DNA of 64,000 nucleotides from Nocardia goodfellowii (GCF_017875645.1 NZ_JAGGMR010000001.1:3410001-3474000), one strand, 5' to 3'. Shown: positions 26,562-35,841, numbered from the stretch's first letter. Translations and numbers: made by a program. Notes: generated by a model not told the origin, from the sequence alone.

Positions 26562-27692
26562 TCAATCCCACTGGTAGGTTCCGTCGAGCAGGGCCTCGAG
26601 GCCGGCCCGGTGCATCACGTAGTCGTCGCGATCCGGTGTGTCGGTGTCCTCGCCGAAGTGGATCATCCGGCGCTTGACCCGGGCCATCACGATCGCGTGC
26701 TTGAGCGCGGAGAAGACGAGGTAGAAGTCGAGATCGCGCAGCGTATACCCGGTCAGCTCCGCGTATTTAGCGACGACGTCCGCGCGGCGGCAGAAGTCCG
26801 GCAGGCCGGGCTGCCCGAACTTGACCGCCAGATCCTGGAAGAAGCGGTGCAGGAAGATGAGCCAGGCCACGTCGAGTTCGCGGGGGCCGATGGTGGCCAT
26901 CTCCCAGTCCAGGACGGCGGCCGGTTCGAAACCGCGGTAGAGGATGTTGCCGGGACGGGAATCGCCCCAGGACAGCACATCCGGGCCTGGATCGGCCGAC
27001 CAGTGCTCGTCGAGCCAGTCGAAGCCCCGCTCGATGATCGGGATGACGTAGCCGTCATCGGCCAGCCCCCACCGATACCACGCCCGGTACCAGTCGACAT
27101 TGCGGCGCAGTGCCTGTCCGGGTCCGGCCAGCATCGGGAATTTCGTTGTGGGGTCCGGTATCTCGTGGATCTTGGCGATCACGTCCACCGTCCCGGCGAC
27201 CAGCTGCGCGCGTTCTTCGGGGGTGGCGTCGAACAGCCAGCCGAGGAAGACGTACGGGGGATTGTCCGACACCACCCGGCCTTCGGACTTCTCCATCACG
27301 AAAAACGCCGCGCCGAGCACGCTTTCATCGGTCTCCAGCCAGCGCAGCACCGGCACCGGTACCGCGGAGGCCGCCGCGACTCCGGCTATCACCTGGTATT
27401 GCATGGTCAGGTCGTAGGTCTCGAAGACCGGAAAGTCGCTGTCCTGCGGCGCCAGGCGGGCTACGAACGACCCGCCCTCCGGCGTGCCGCCGACCGTCCA
27501 TTCGGCGTCGAAGAACACCGAGGTGCTCGACATGCCCGCACCCTCCGGACGCGACAGCCCCGAGATCTTCGGCGGCTCGTCGGCCGAGACCCGGCCGCGC
27601 AGCCAGCGCGACAGATCCTCGGCGAGACTGTCCAGATCACGTCCACTGACGGTGAGTCGCACCCGCGCGGTGGGGTCGGGCTCGTCGGCCAT
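26562..27692 (-). CDS. APH/choline-kinase-like phosphotransferase family protein
   Basis: A 376-residue protein. N-terminal lobe with STSVFFDAEW and FVARLAP (ATP-binding lysine replaced in this subgroup). The catalytic loop LSWGDSRPGNILYR stands where HGDxxxxN is usual, so the His is replaced by Trp. The metal motif is VLDWEMATIGPRELDVAWL. ATG 27692 (MADEPDP) has a strong GGAGGA 7 bases upstream; the reading can be extended upstream to 27833 but has no ribosome site there. A TACATT box at 27734-27729 could be its -10. The substrate is unknown; many such proteins act on lipids or sterol-like compounds rather than antibiotics. Confidence 0.8.
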   Translation of the reverse strand: MADEPDPTARVRLTVSGRDLDSLAEDLSRWLRGRVSADEPPKISGLSRPEGAGMSSTSVFFDAEWTVGGTPEGGSFVARLAPQDSDFPVFETYDLTMQYQVIAGVAAASAVPVPVLRWLETDESVLGAAFFVMEKSEGRVVSDNPPYVFLGWLFDATPEERAQLVAGTVDVIAKIHEIPDPTTKFPMLAGPGQALRRNVDWYRAWYRWGLADDGYVIPIIERGFDWLDEHWSADPGPDVLSWGDSRPGNILYRGFEPAAVLDWEMATIGPRELDVAWLIFLHRFFQDLAVKFGQPGLPDFCRRADVVAKYAELTGYTLRDLDFYLVFSALKHAIVMARVKRRMIHFGEDTDTPDRDDYVMHRAGLEALLDGTYQWD

Positions 27693-28055
27693 ACTTCGTC
27701 CTCCTGCAACCTGTTTCACTCGAGCGCGAATGTAACCCGCGTAGTGCAGCGCCGCAGCGAAATCCGGGTCCGCCGCGGAACAAGCCCACTGCGCGGGCGA
27801 GCCGGTCCACTGGACGGAATCGGTGGTTGACATATCCGGCCACGGCGCGTTCCCTTGCGTCCCGGTCGGTGCGGAGCGAGGCCGGTGGTAGCGCTGGCAC
27901 CCCGGCGGCGGGTACGGCTGTCACCCCGGGGAGCTAGGGGTAGCACGTAGGCCGGAAGAAGTAGGGGAAGACCAGGGATTTCCTGGAGGCGGGCACCCGG
28001 CCGGGGCCGATAACTTCGCCTCACCAGATGTTGCCGGTGAGAGGGAGGTGGCCGC
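27693..28055. other. Divergent promoter region
   Basis: About 360 bases between the kinase-like gene (minus) and the first DoxX-like gene (plus). A TACATT box (27734-27729, minus) precedes the kinase-like gene. TAACTT at 28011-28016 is a plausible plus-strand -10, giving a roughly 30-base leader that contains GAGGGAGGTGG. No other gene or RNA structure was seen. Confidence 0.35.
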
Positions 28056-29417
28056 GTGGGCGCGGTGCTGATGGAACGGGACGACAGTGCGGAGGTCGGG
28101 GCGCCCGCACGCGCTCCGGGGGCGCCGTGGCATCCGCTGGCCCGCTTGGGGTTCCGGTTCTGTGTCGCCTATTTCGGCCTGTTCTGCGCGATCTTCGCGC
28201 AGATCCTGTTCGTCTTCGCCGGTATCGCGGTCTCCGTGCTGCCCGACGACGCGGTGCAGTGGCAGATGAAAAAGGTTGCCCCGCTGGCGGACTGGGTCGG
28301 CGAGCACGTCTTCGGGGTCGAGGCGCTGCTGTACGAGAGCGGCAGCGGCGACCAGACGGTGATCTGGGTGATGGTCTTCTGCATGCTGGTGCTCGCCGCG
28401 GTGATCACCGCGGTCTGGACGCTGCTGGACCGGCGGCGCACGGAATACCGCACGCTGGGCACCTGGTTCGTGACTTTCATCCGGCTGTGCGTGGCGGGAC
28501 AGCTGCTGTGGTACGGCTGGGCGAAACTCGTGCCCAATCAGATGTCGTATCCCACGCTGACCACGCTGTTGCAGCCGTACGGCAACCTGACCAAGATCGA
28601 TGTGCTGTGGAACCAGGTCGGCGTTTCGCCGGTCTACCAAATGCTGCTGGGTGCCGCCGAGGTGCTGGCGGGATTGCTGCTGTTCCTGCCGCGCACCGCG
28701 ACGCTGGGCGGGATGATCGGCCTGGTCAGCATGCTGCAGGTCTTCCTGCTGAACATGACCTACGACGTGCCCGTGAAGATCCTGTCGTTCCACCTGGTGC
28801 TGATGTCGTTGATCGTGCTCGCGCCGCAAACCCGGCGGATCCTGAACTTCCTTGTGCTGCAGCGTGTTACCGAGCCCGCGACGCAACGCCCGTTGTTCGG
28901 CAGCCGCCGGGCGAACCGGATCGCCGCCGCCTTCCAGGTGGTCCTCGGGCTGTGGGTGACGACGGCCTGCCTGTACGACGCGCACCGGGCTTGGTACGAA
29001 TGGGGCTACGGCGCACCGAAACCCGAGCTGTACGGAATCTGGAACGTCACCGAGTTCACCCGCGACGGCCAGCCACTGCCGCCGCTGACCACCGACGAGA
29101 ACCGCTGGCAGCGACTGGTCGTCGATCGGGGCTTCATCACCCGTCAGGAAATGGACGGCACCCTGGTCAAGTCCATGGGTGAGGTGGATGGGGCGGCCCG
29201 CACCATCACCCTGGCCGCACCGGCCCAGTCGCCCGACGCCGCGCCCGCTCCGTTCGCCGAACTCACCTTCGACCGGACCGCGCCCGATCGGCTGACCTTG
29301 CAGGGCACCGTCGACGGCCACCCGGTCACCATCACCCTCCAGCAGCAGGATATCGACGGCTTCCGCCTGCGCGGTCCCGGTTTCCACTGGGTCCAGAACA
29401 CGCCGTCGTTCAGCTGA
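28056..29417 (+). CDS. DoxX/DoxD-like membrane protein, copy 1
   Basis: A 453-residue protein with an N-terminal membrane part (segments near 30-60, 105-125, 145-165, 205-225, 230-250, 255-275, 305-325) and a C-terminal soluble part (about 330-453). RLCVAGQLLWYGWAKLVPNQM and MLLGAAEVLAGLLLFLPRTATLGG are DoxX-like; NMTYDVPVKILSFHL is a conserved block. The C-terminal LYGIWNVTEF and RGPGFHWVQ recur in copy 2. GTG 28056 follows GAGGGAGGTGG. DoxX-like proteins are linked to redox and thiol stress or quinone-dependent steps, but the role here is unknown. Confidence 0.75.
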   Translation: MGAVLMERDDSAEVGAPARAPGAPWHPLARLGFRFCVAYFGLFCAIFAQILFVFAGIAVSVLPDDAVQWQMKKVAPLADWVGEHVFGVEALLYESGSGDQTVIWVMVFCMLVLAAVITAVWTLLDRRRTEYRTLGTWFVTFIRLCVAGQLLWYGWAKLVPNQMSYPTLTTLLQPYGNLTKIDVLWNQVGVSPVYQMLLGAAEVLAGLLLFLPRTATLGGMIGLVSMLQVFLLNMTYDVPVKILSFHLVLMSLIVLAPQTRRILNFLVLQRVTEPATQRPLFGSRRANRIAAAFQVVLGLWVTTACLYDAHRAWYEWGYGAPKPELYGIWNVTEFTRDGQPLPPLTTDENRWQRLVVDRGFITRQEMDGTLVKSMGEVDGAARTITLAAPAQSPDAAPAPFAELTFDRTAPDRLTLQGTVDGHPVTITLQQQDIDGFRLRGPGFHWVQNTPSFS

Positions 29418-29540
29418 TCGATCCGAGCCCGTCGCCTGGACGCTGTCTGTCCGGTGCGGCGGGCCGCTCCGCATGGCTCCAGCGCCTGAGCGCGGCTAGT
29501 TTTGCTGCGCGGCAGGTGTTCGGAGAAGTGAGGTGGTCGT

Positions 29541-30848
29541 GTGGGTCCGGTCGGCGTTGCGGCGCGCGAGGGGGAGACCGTTCCCATCGACTCCGGCGGA
29601 CCCGCACCGTGGCATCCACTGGTGCGGCTCGGGTTCCGGTTCTGTTTTGTCTATTTCCTGCTCTTCGGCCTGGTCTTCACGCAGATCCTGTTCCTGTTCG
29701 CGGGGTCTGTCACCGACTTCCTGTCCGAGGAATCGGTGCTGTGGCAGCTCCCTTGGCTGACGGCGGGCCCGAAGTGGGTGGGCCGGAACGTCTTCGGCGT
29801 GGATGTGTCGCTGCGGATGAGTCAGAGCGGTGATCAGGCCTATATCTGGGTGCTGGTCTGCTGTCTGCTGGTGCTCGCCGCGGCTTTCGCCCTCGCCTGG
29901 ACCCTGTTCGCTCGCCGCACCGAATACGCCGGGCTCGGCGCGTGGTTCGTGTTCGGGGCCCGAATCTGCCTGGGCACGCAGCTGCTCTGGTACGGGATCG
30001 CGAAACTCGTCCCGAACCAGATGCCGTACCCGCCGCTGACCACGCTGCTGGAGCCGTTCGGCGACTTCACCAGGATGGAGGTGCTGTGGAATCAGATCGG
30101 GATCGCACCGGCCTATCAGATGCTGCTCGGCGCGGCCGAAGTGCTCGCCGCCGTGCTGCTTCTGGTGTCCCGCACCGCGACGCTGGGCGGTGTGCTGGCG
30201 CTGATGTCACTGGCTCAGGTGTTCGTGCTGAACCTGACCTACGACGTGCCGGTGAAGCTGTTCTCGTTGCATCTGCTGCTGCTGGCCGTGGTGGTGCTGA
30301 CGCCGCAGGCTCGCACACTGGCGAATATCTTTGTGCTGCAACGTCCTTCCGGTCCCGCCGGGCAGCCGCCACTGTCCGGCCGCGTTGTCAAGGCGCTGCC
30401 GCTGGTTCTCGGTCTGCTGGCGAGCACCACCTGTGTCCGCGACGCGTGGCAGTGCTGGCACGAATGGGGTTACGGCGCAACGAAGCCGGAGCTGTACGGG
30501 ATCTGGGATGTCACGGAATTCAGCGTGCACGGACGCGCCTTGCCGCCGTTGACCACGGACGAAATCCGTTGGCAGCGGCTGATAGTCGATATCTCCGGCT
30601 TGGCATATCAACGCATGAACGACACGCTGGTGCCTGTGCGGGGTGCGGTGGACGCCGGTCAGGGTGTCATCGAAGTGACCGGGGTCGCCGCCTTCGCCTA
30701 TCACCGACCGGCTCCCGAGCAACTGGTTCTGCGGGGAGACCTGGACGGCCAACCAGTCACTGTGTCACTGATCCGGCACGACCTGGCGGATTTCCGCGTC
30801 CGCGGCCCCGGGTTCCATTGGATACAGGAATCCCTGCCGCGCGATTGA
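29541..30848 (+). CDS. DoxX/DoxD-like membrane protein, copy 2
   Basis: A 435-residue paralogue of the preceding protein, with the same order of segments along the full length. Shared blocks include RLGFRFC, QLLWYG, AKLVPNQM, EVLWNQIG, YQMLLGAAEVLA, YDVPVK, KPELYGIW, LPPLTTDE and RGPGFHW. GTG 29541 is preceded by GAAGTGAGGTGG, similar to copy 1. The 123-base spacer and matching starts indicate a tandem gene duplication followed by divergence, chiefly in the N-terminal tail and the C-terminal soluble domain. The two may form a heteromer; that is inference. Confidence 0.75.
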   Translation: MGPVGVAAREGETVPIDSGGPAPWHPLVRLGFRFCFVYFLLFGLVFTQILFLFAGSVTDFLSEESVLWQLPWLTAGPKWVGRNVFGVDVSLRMSQSGDQAYIWVLVCCLLVLAAAFALAWTLFARRTEYAGLGAWFVFGARICLGTQLLWYGIAKLVPNQMPYPPLTTLLEPFGDFTRMEVLWNQIGIAPAYQMLLGAAEVLAAVLLLVSRTATLGGVLALMSLAQVFVLNLTYDVPVKLFSLHLLLLAVVVLTPQARTLANIFVLQRPSGPAGQPPLSGRVVKALPLVLGLLASTTCVRDAWQCWHEWGYGATKPELYGIWDVTEFSVHGRALPPLTTDEIRWQRLIVDISGLAYQRMNDTLVPVRGAVDAGQGVIEVTGVAAFAYHRPAPEQLVLRGDLDGQPVTVSLIRHDLADFRVRGPGFHWIQESLPRD

Positions 30849-30915
30849 TCCCGGCTCGCGGGTGTGTTCAGGCACACGTCGGGGCTGCCGCGCAAGAGCG
30901 GGTGGCTGGGTCCCG

Positions 30916-30921
30916 TAGGCT
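30916..30921 (+). promoter_or_regulatory. -10 box for leaderless cysG transcript
   Basis: TAGGCT, 8 bases, then GTG at 30930. No ribosome site upstream of this start. Confidence 0.45.
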
Positions 30922-30929
30922 CGAACCTT

Positions 30930-32189
30930 GTGTCGAACACGTCAGCCAACACCGATGAGCATGCGGAAACCACCCTGGACGGGGATCCGAACTACCTGGT
31001 CGGCCTCGATCTGAACGGTCGGCGCGTGGTGGTCGTCGGCGGTGGCTCGGTGGCGCAGCGCCGTCTCGGCCTGCTGATCGCCTCCGGCGCCGACGTGCAC
31101 GTCATCAGCCGCACCGTCACCCCCGCCGTCGAGGGCATGGTTACCTCCGGGCAGATCACCGTCACCCTGCGCGCCTACGAAGACGGCGATCTCGACGGGG
31201 CCTGGTACGCCATCGCCTGCACCGACGAACCGGACACCAACGCCGCCATCGTCGCCGAAGCCACCAGCCGCCGCGTCTTCTGCGTGCGCGCCGACACCGC
31301 CCGCCTCGGCACCGCCGTCACCCCCGCCACCGCCCGCTACGACGGCCTCAGCCTCGGCGTGCTGGCCGGCGGTCAGCACCGCCGCTCCGCCGCGATCCGG
31401 AACGCGCTGCTGGAGGCGCTGCAATCCGGTGTGGTGACCGATGATTCGGCTCCCGTCGCCGCGGGCGTCGCCCTCGTCGGCGGCGGCCCCGGCGACCCCG
31501 ACCTGATCACCGTCCGCGGCCGCCGCCTGCTGGCCCGCGCCGACCTCGTCGTCGCCGACCGCCTGGCCCCGCCGGAACTGCTCGCCGAACTCGGACCCGA
31601 CGTCGAAGTCGTCGACGCCGCGAAGATTCCGTACGGCCGCGCCATGGCGCAGGAAGCCATCAATGCCGCCCTGATCGAGGGCGCGAAGGCCGGCAAGTTC
31701 GTCGTCCGCTTGAAGGGCGGCGACCCCTATGTCTTCGGCCGCGGCTTCGAAGAACTCGAGGCCTGCGTCGAAGCGGGCATCCCGGTCACGGTCGTGCCGG
31801 GCATCACCAGCCCCATCTCGGTCCCCGCGGCCGCCGGTATCCCGGTCACCCATCGCGGCGTCACCCACGAATTCGTCGTAGTCAGCGGCCACGTCGCCCC
31901 GGACCACCCGGATTCCCTGGTGGACTGGCCCGCCCTGGCCCGCCTGCGCGGCACCCTCGTCCTGATGATGGCCGTCGAGCGGATCGACAAATTCGCCACC
32001 GTGCTCCTGGCAGGCGGCCGCCCCGCCGACACCCCGGCCACGGTCATCCAGGAGGGCACCCTCCGCACCCAGCGCGTCCTGCGCGCCGACCTCTCCACCG
32101 TCGCCGCCCGAGTCCGCGACGAGGGCATCCGCCCCCCAGCCATCGTCGTCATCGGCCCCACCGCGGGCTTCTCCGCCGACCAGAACTGA
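30930..32189 (+). CDS. cysG: Fused siroheme synthase / uroporphyrinogen-III C-methyltransferase
   Basis: A 419-residue two-domain enzyme. The N-terminal precorrin-2 dehydrogenase/ferrochelatase domain (about 15-165) has NAD motif VVVVGGGSVAQRRLGLL. The C-terminal SAM-dependent methyltransferase (about 170-410) has VALVGGGPGDPDLITVRG, VVADRLAPPELL, VVRLKGGDPYVFGRGFEE, VPGITSPISVPAAAGIPVTHR and a C-terminal PAIVVIGP. It makes precorrin-2 and siroheme, feeding both sulfite/nitrite reductase cofactors and the B12 pathway genes nearby. GTG 30930 (VSNTSANTDEH) is preferred over a start 66 bases upstream because of the -10 box. Confidence 0.93.
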   Translation: MSNTSANTDEHAETTLDGDPNYLVGLDLNGRRVVVVGGGSVAQRRLGLLIASGADVHVISRTVTPAVEGMVTSGQITVTLRAYEDGDLDGAWYAIACTDEPDTNAAIVAEATSRRVFCVRADTARLGTAVTPATARYDGLSLGVLAGGQHRRSAAIRNALLEALQSGVVTDDSAPVAAGVALVGGGPGDPDLITVRGRRLLARADLVVADRLAPPELLAELGPDVEVVDAAKIPYGRAMAQEAINAALIEGAKAGKFVVRLKGGDPYVFGRGFEELEACVEAGIPVTVVPGITSPISVPAAAGIPVTHRGVTHEFVVVSGHVAPDHPDSLVDWPALARLRGTLVLMMAVERIDKFATVLLAGGRPADTPATVIQEGTLRTQRVLRADLSTVAARVRDEGIRPPAIVVIGPTAGFSADQN

Positions 32190-32388
32190 CATCCGCCGCG
32201 TTGAGCGCTGTTGTCGTCTCCCTGCCGTGGTCACCCACAGCAAACGGAAGTGCGCGCTCGCCGGTTGACCTCGTGACCGTTCTCGGCCTGCCCCTAGAGT
32301 CCCTGCGGCGGCGTTGATCCCCCGGTCGGCAGGCGCTGCCGCGCCGCTCGTTCGCCCTCTGGGGGCTGGCGATCGGGGGCAGGTCCAC

Positions 32389-32394
32389 TACAGT
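32389..32394 (+). promoter_or_regulatory. -10 box for leaderless transcript of the exporter gene
   Basis: TACAGT, 8 bases, then GTG at 32403. No ribosome site between them. Confidence 0.5.
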
Positions 32395-32402
32395 GGCTTC
32401 CT

Positions 32403-33887
32403 GTGCTTCAGAATCCCGCTGCGCCTATGCAGTATCCAGTGAAGGAGCGGGCTTTCGGGCTCGCCATTCTCGTACTCAGTGGGATGCAGTTGATGACCGT
32501 GCTCGACGGCACGGTGACGATCTTGGTGGTGCCGCGGCTGCAGGCCGATTTCGGGATGTCCGCGTCCAGTGCGAACTGGGTGATCACCGCGTACGCGCTC
32601 ACCTATGCCGGGCTGATGCTGCTGGGCGGGCGGGTCGGTGACGCGTTCGGGCGCAAGCGGATGTTCCTGGTGGGTGTGGGATTGTTCGCGTTCGCGTCGC
32701 TGCTGTGCGGTCTCGCGATCAACGGCGGGATGCTGATCGGCGCGCGGGCGTTGCAGGGTGTGGGCGCGGCCTTCGCCTCGCCGACCGCGATGGCCTTGGT
32801 GGTCACGACGTTCGCGCCGGGCAAGGCCCGTAATCAGGCGATCGCGATCTTCGGTTCGATGGTCGGCGTCGGTTCCGTCGCCGGGCTGGTGGTCGGCGGT
32901 GCGCTGGCCGACGTGTGGTGGCGGGGCATCTTCCTGATCAATGTGCCGATCGGCCTGCTGGTCATGGTCGGTGCGATGAGATGCCTGAAGGACACCGAGC
33001 ACCATCGGCTCACCCTCGACGTGCGCGGCGCGGTCCTGGCCACCATCGGTGTGTCGGCTCTGGTGTTCGGCGGTATGGAGGGCCCCGTGCTCGGCTGGAC
33101 GCATCCGGCCATCCTCGGTTCGCTGCTGGGCGGTGCGGTCCTGCTGGTCGCGTTCGTCGTCGCCGAGGGCACCGTGGACAACCCGCTGCTGCCGTGGTCG
33201 CTGTTCGGCAGCCGGGATCGGGTGGCGACGTTCGTGGCGGTGCTGCTGGCCGCCGGCGTGATGGGCGGCATCTCCATCTACGGCGCGCAATACGTGCAGA
33301 ATGTGCTGGGCTACACCGCTTTACAGTCCGGTCTGATCTTCATCCCGTTCACCATCGGCATGGGCATCGGTGGTGGGCTGTCCTCGAAGCTGGCCGTCCG
33401 GGTCGCACCGCGGTGGGTGATCGCGCTCGGCGCGGGTCTCGCGGCCGCGGCCCTGCTGTTCGGCTCGACGCTGGACCGGTCCGCCCACCTGCCGACGCTG
33501 CTGGTGCTGTTCCTGGTGATCGGCACCGGTGTGGGCGTGGTGCTGGTGATCGTCCCGCTGTGCCTGATCGTCGGCGTCGAGGTGACCGAGGTCGGTCCGC
33601 TCAGCGCGGTGGGTCAGATGCTGATGGCTTTCGGTCCGGCGTTGGCTCTGGGTTTCCTCGGTCCGGTCGTGGTGTCGCGCAGCCTGGCGATGGGCGGCAG
33701 CGACACCGTCAAACCCAGCGACATGAACACCACCCAGCTGGACGCGCTGAGCAGCGGTTACACCCTCGCGCTGTTCCTCTGCGGCGTGGGTGTGCTGCTG
33801 ACTCTGCTGATCGCGCTCACCATCCGCTATTCCGCGGCTCAGGTCGCCCAGGCGCAGCACGCCCAGGAAGAAGCTCAGCAGTCCTGA
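32403..33887 (+). CDS. MFS drug exporter, EfpA-like (DHA2, 14 TM)
   Basis: A 494-residue major facilitator protein with about 14 hydrophobic segments. Motif A is LGGRVGDAFGRKRMF. D1-type LDGTVTILVVPRLQADF and motif C-like GSVAGLVVGGALADVWWRGIFLINVPIG are present. The C-terminal QVAQAQHAQEEA resembles the QVAHAQE tail of M. tuberculosis EfpA, and the gene occupies the EfpA position between cysG and proS. QacA-type exporters extrude lipophilic drugs or lipids using the proton gradient. GTG 32403 was chosen from the -10 box; ATG 32427 is an alternative. Confidence 0.85.
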   Translation: MLQNPAAPMQYPVKERAFGLAILVLSGMQLMTVLDGTVTILVVPRLQADFGMSASSANWVITAYALTYAGLMLLGGRVGDAFGRKRMFLVGVGLFAFASLLCGLAINGGMLIGARALQGVGAAFASPTAMALVVTTFAPGKARNQAIAIFGSMVGVGSVAGLVVGGALADVWWRGIFLINVPIGLLVMVGAMRCLKDTEHHRLTLDVRGAVLATIGVSALVFGGMEGPVLGWTHPAILGSLLGGAVLLVAFVVAEGTVDNPLLPWSLFGSRDRVATFVAVLLAAGVMGGISIYGAQYVQNVLGYTALQSGLIFIPFTIGMGIGGGLSSKLAVRVAPRWVIALGAGLAAAALLFGSTLDRSAHLPTLLVLFLVIGTGVGVVLVIVPLCLIVGVEVTEVGPLSAVGQMLMAFGPALALGFLGPVVVSRSLAMGGSDTVKPSDMNTTQLDALSSGYTLALFLCGVGVLLTLLIALTIRYSAAQVAQAQHAQEEAQQS

Positions 33888-33920
33888 CAAAACCCGCTCC
33901 GACATGGGAAGATCGCGTAG

Positions 33921-34355
33921 GTGACGAGCAAGCCGACCCCGGCGGAACGCCTCAGCGACCTCACGCGCCTGCGCCGGGTCCGCGACCGCATCGACCGGGA
34001 GTATGCCCAGCCGCTCGATGTGGAGGCGCTCGCCCGCGACGCGCATATGTCGGCGGGGCATCTCAGCCGCCAGTTCAAGCTCGCCTACGGCGAATCGCCC
34101 TACTCCTATCTGATGACCCGCCGGATCGAGCGCGCCATGACGCTGCTGCGCCGCGGTGACCTGAGCGTCACCGAGGTGTGTTTCGAGGTCGGCTGTTCGT
34201 CGCTGGGCACCTTCAGCACGCGGTTCGCCGAGCTCGTCGGCATGCCGCCCAGTGCGTACCGGGAGCAGGAGGCGATGGCCACCGAGGGCATGCCCTCGTG
34301 CGTGGCGAAACAGGTGACCCGACCGATCAGGAATAAAGAAGCGCGGGCTACCTAG
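33921..34355 (+). CDS. AraC family transcriptional regulator (short form)
   Basis: A 144-residue protein made almost only of the two AraC HTH motifs: DVEALARDAHMSAGHLSRQFKLAYGESPYSYLMTRRIERAMTLL (first) and SVTEVCFEVGCSSLGTFSTRFAELVGMPPSAYRE (second). No N-terminal sensor domain. GTG 33921 start. It lies 20 bases before the VOC-family gene, a pairing common in actinobacteria, so it may control that gene. First gene of the region that breaks synteny with mycobacteria. Confidence 0.88.
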   Translation: MTSKPTPAERLSDLTRLRRVRDRIDREYAQPLDVEALARDAHMSAGHLSRQFKLAYGESPYSYLMTRRIERAMTLLRRGDLSVTEVCFEVGCSSLGTFSTRFAELVGMPPSAYREQEAMATEGMPSCVAKQVTRPIRNKEARAT

Positions 34356-34362
34356 CCGCAAT

Positions 34363-34368
34363 TAGCCT
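34363..34368 (+). promoter_or_regulatory. -10 box for leaderless VOC gene transcript
   Basis: TAGCCT, 7 bases (GATCAGC), then ATG 34376. No ribosome site. Confidence 0.5.
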
Positions 34369-34375
34369 GATCAGC

Positions 34376-34786
34376 ATGGAAATCGCCATTTATCAGAGCT
34401 ATCTCCCGCAGACCGATCCGGATGCCGCGCTGGCCTTCTACCGTGACACCCTCGGTTTCGAACTGCGCAACGACGTCGGCTACAACGGCATGCGCTGGCT
34501 GACCGTGGGCCCGCCGGGACAACCCGAGATCGGCATCGTCCTCTACCCGCCGGGGGCCGACCCGGGCATCACCGACGAGGAGCGCCGCGTCATCACCGAG
34601 ATGATGGCCAAGGGCACCTACGCCAGCATCAACCTGGGCGCCAAGGATCTCGACGGTGTCTTCGAGAAGCTGCGGGCCGGTGGCGCCGAGGTGGTGCAGG
34701 AGCCGACCGATCAGCCCTACGGGGTGCGCGACTGCGCCTTCCGCGACCCCTCGGGCAATATGATCCGCATCAAACAGGCGAGTTAG
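34376..34786 (+). CDS. VOC superfamily (glyoxalase/bleomycin-resistance fold) protein
   Basis: A 136-residue protein. It starts EIAIYQSYLPQTDPDAALAFYRDTLGFELRND (typical first beta-alpha unit), then LDGVFEKLRAGGAEVVQEPTDQPYGVRDCAFRDPSGNMIRI (second unit). The D-P-x-G-N ending is the VOC hallmark. Substrate unknown; may be a glyoxalase, dioxygenase or binding protein. Its stop overlaps that of the convergent LysR gene by 3-4 bases. Confidence 0.88.
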   Translation: MEIAIYQSYLPQTDPDAALAFYRDTLGFELRNDVGYNGMRWLTVGPPGQPEIGIVLYPPGADPGITDEERRVITEMMAKGTYASINLGAKDLDGVFEKLRAGGAEVVQEPTDQPYGVRDCAFRDPSGNMIRIKQAS

Positions 34787-35706
34787 CTCACGGACCGGAG
34801 CCGCTGCAGGGTGGGTTGATCGAGATCCAGCTCGAGTTCGATCGGCCCGAGTTCACCCGCGATCCGCTCGAACTCCTCGGCCCAGCGGCTGACCTGACCG
34901 GCGCGATGTACGAGACCCCAACTCAGCGTGGGCTTTTCGTCGATCGGCAGGTATACGGCCTCGCCCCGGTCGTAGTACTTGATGCCCTGCCCGCAGGCGA
35001 AGGCCACCGCGTCACCGGTACTGACGGCGAACAGGATTTCCTCACGGGTGGGCGGTGGTGCCTCGGATTCGCGTGGCGGCAGCGGGGAGAAGGACTTCTC
35101 CCAGTAGTCCGGCAACGGCAACCCGGAAGGCAAGATCTCGTACTCGGCGATCTCGGCCAGCGACACCGAGGTGCGCCCGGCCAGCTCGTGCCCGTGCCGG
35201 ACCACCAGCACGATGGGCTCGGTGAAGGCCGGCGGTCCGACCCGCAGATCGGGTTCGAGCACGGGCAGGGCCACCAGGGCGAGGTCGACGTCGCCGCCGC
35301 GGATCAGGGCGAACGGGTCGTCGATGCGCACCTCGCGCATACGCAATCGCACCTGGGGACAACGGGTTCGGAACAGTGCGGTGATCGGCGCGAGGTCTTG
35401 CCACATCGGACCGAGCACACCCAGCGTCAGCGTTTCGGGGCCGCCGCGAGCAGCGCTCGCCGCCGATTCGACACCGTCGAGAATGCGGCGATAACCGGCC
35501 TGCAAGTCGTCGCGTAACTGCTCGCCGAGCGGGGTCAAGGTGACTTTGCGGCTGGTTCGCTCGAACAGCGGCGCGCCGATGCGGCGTTCCTGTTTGGCGA
35601 TGGTCTGACTGACCCGCGGCGTCGAGATGTGCAACCTCTCCGCGGTCCGGCCGAAATGCAATTCCTCGGCCAGGGTCAGAAAGATCTCGATGTCACGCAA
35701 CTCCAT
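34783..35706 (-). CDS. LysR family transcriptional regulator
   Basis: A 307-residue regulator. N-terminal winged HTH MELRDIEIFLTLAEELHFGRTAERLHISTPRVSQTIAKQERRIGAPLFERTSRKVTLT at residues 1-60, then a periplasmic-binding-like effector domain (LTLGVLGPMWQ; DLALVALPV). ATG 35706 gives the standard N-terminus; an in-frame start 36 bases upstream is less likely. It diverges from the small ABM-like gene that leads toward the UvrA-like gene, and may regulate them. Effector not known. Confidence 0.88.
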   Translation of the reverse strand: MELRDIEIFLTLAEELHFGRTAERLHISTPRVSQTIAKQERRIGAPLFERTSRKVTLTPLGEQLRDDLQAGYRRILDGVESAASAARGGPETLTLGVLGPMWQDLAPITALFRTRCPQVRLRMREVRIDDPFALIRGGDVDLALVALPVLEPDLRVGPPAFTEPIVLVVRHGHELAGRTSVSLAEIAEYEILPSGLPLPDYWEKSFSPLPPRESEAPPPTREEILFAVSTGDAVAFACGQGIKYYDRGEAVYLPIDEKPTLSWGLVHRAGQVSRWAEEFERIAGELGPIELELDLDQPTLQRLRSVS

Positions 35707-35841
35707 CCCGCAATGGTCCGCGATCGTTAACCCCCGGCGCAACTGTCGTTTCGTGATTGCTCATTGTTCGCCCCCTTGCCGAACGGAAAACTGAGAGTCG
35801 TAAGGGAAACGACGGGAGCATGACGATGAGAGGTCAGGACC

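Noticed and set aside
27693..27833. Longer start for the APH-like protein.
   Set aside because: The frame is open to 27833, but GGAGGA lies directly before ATG 27692 and a -10-like box falls inside the extension.
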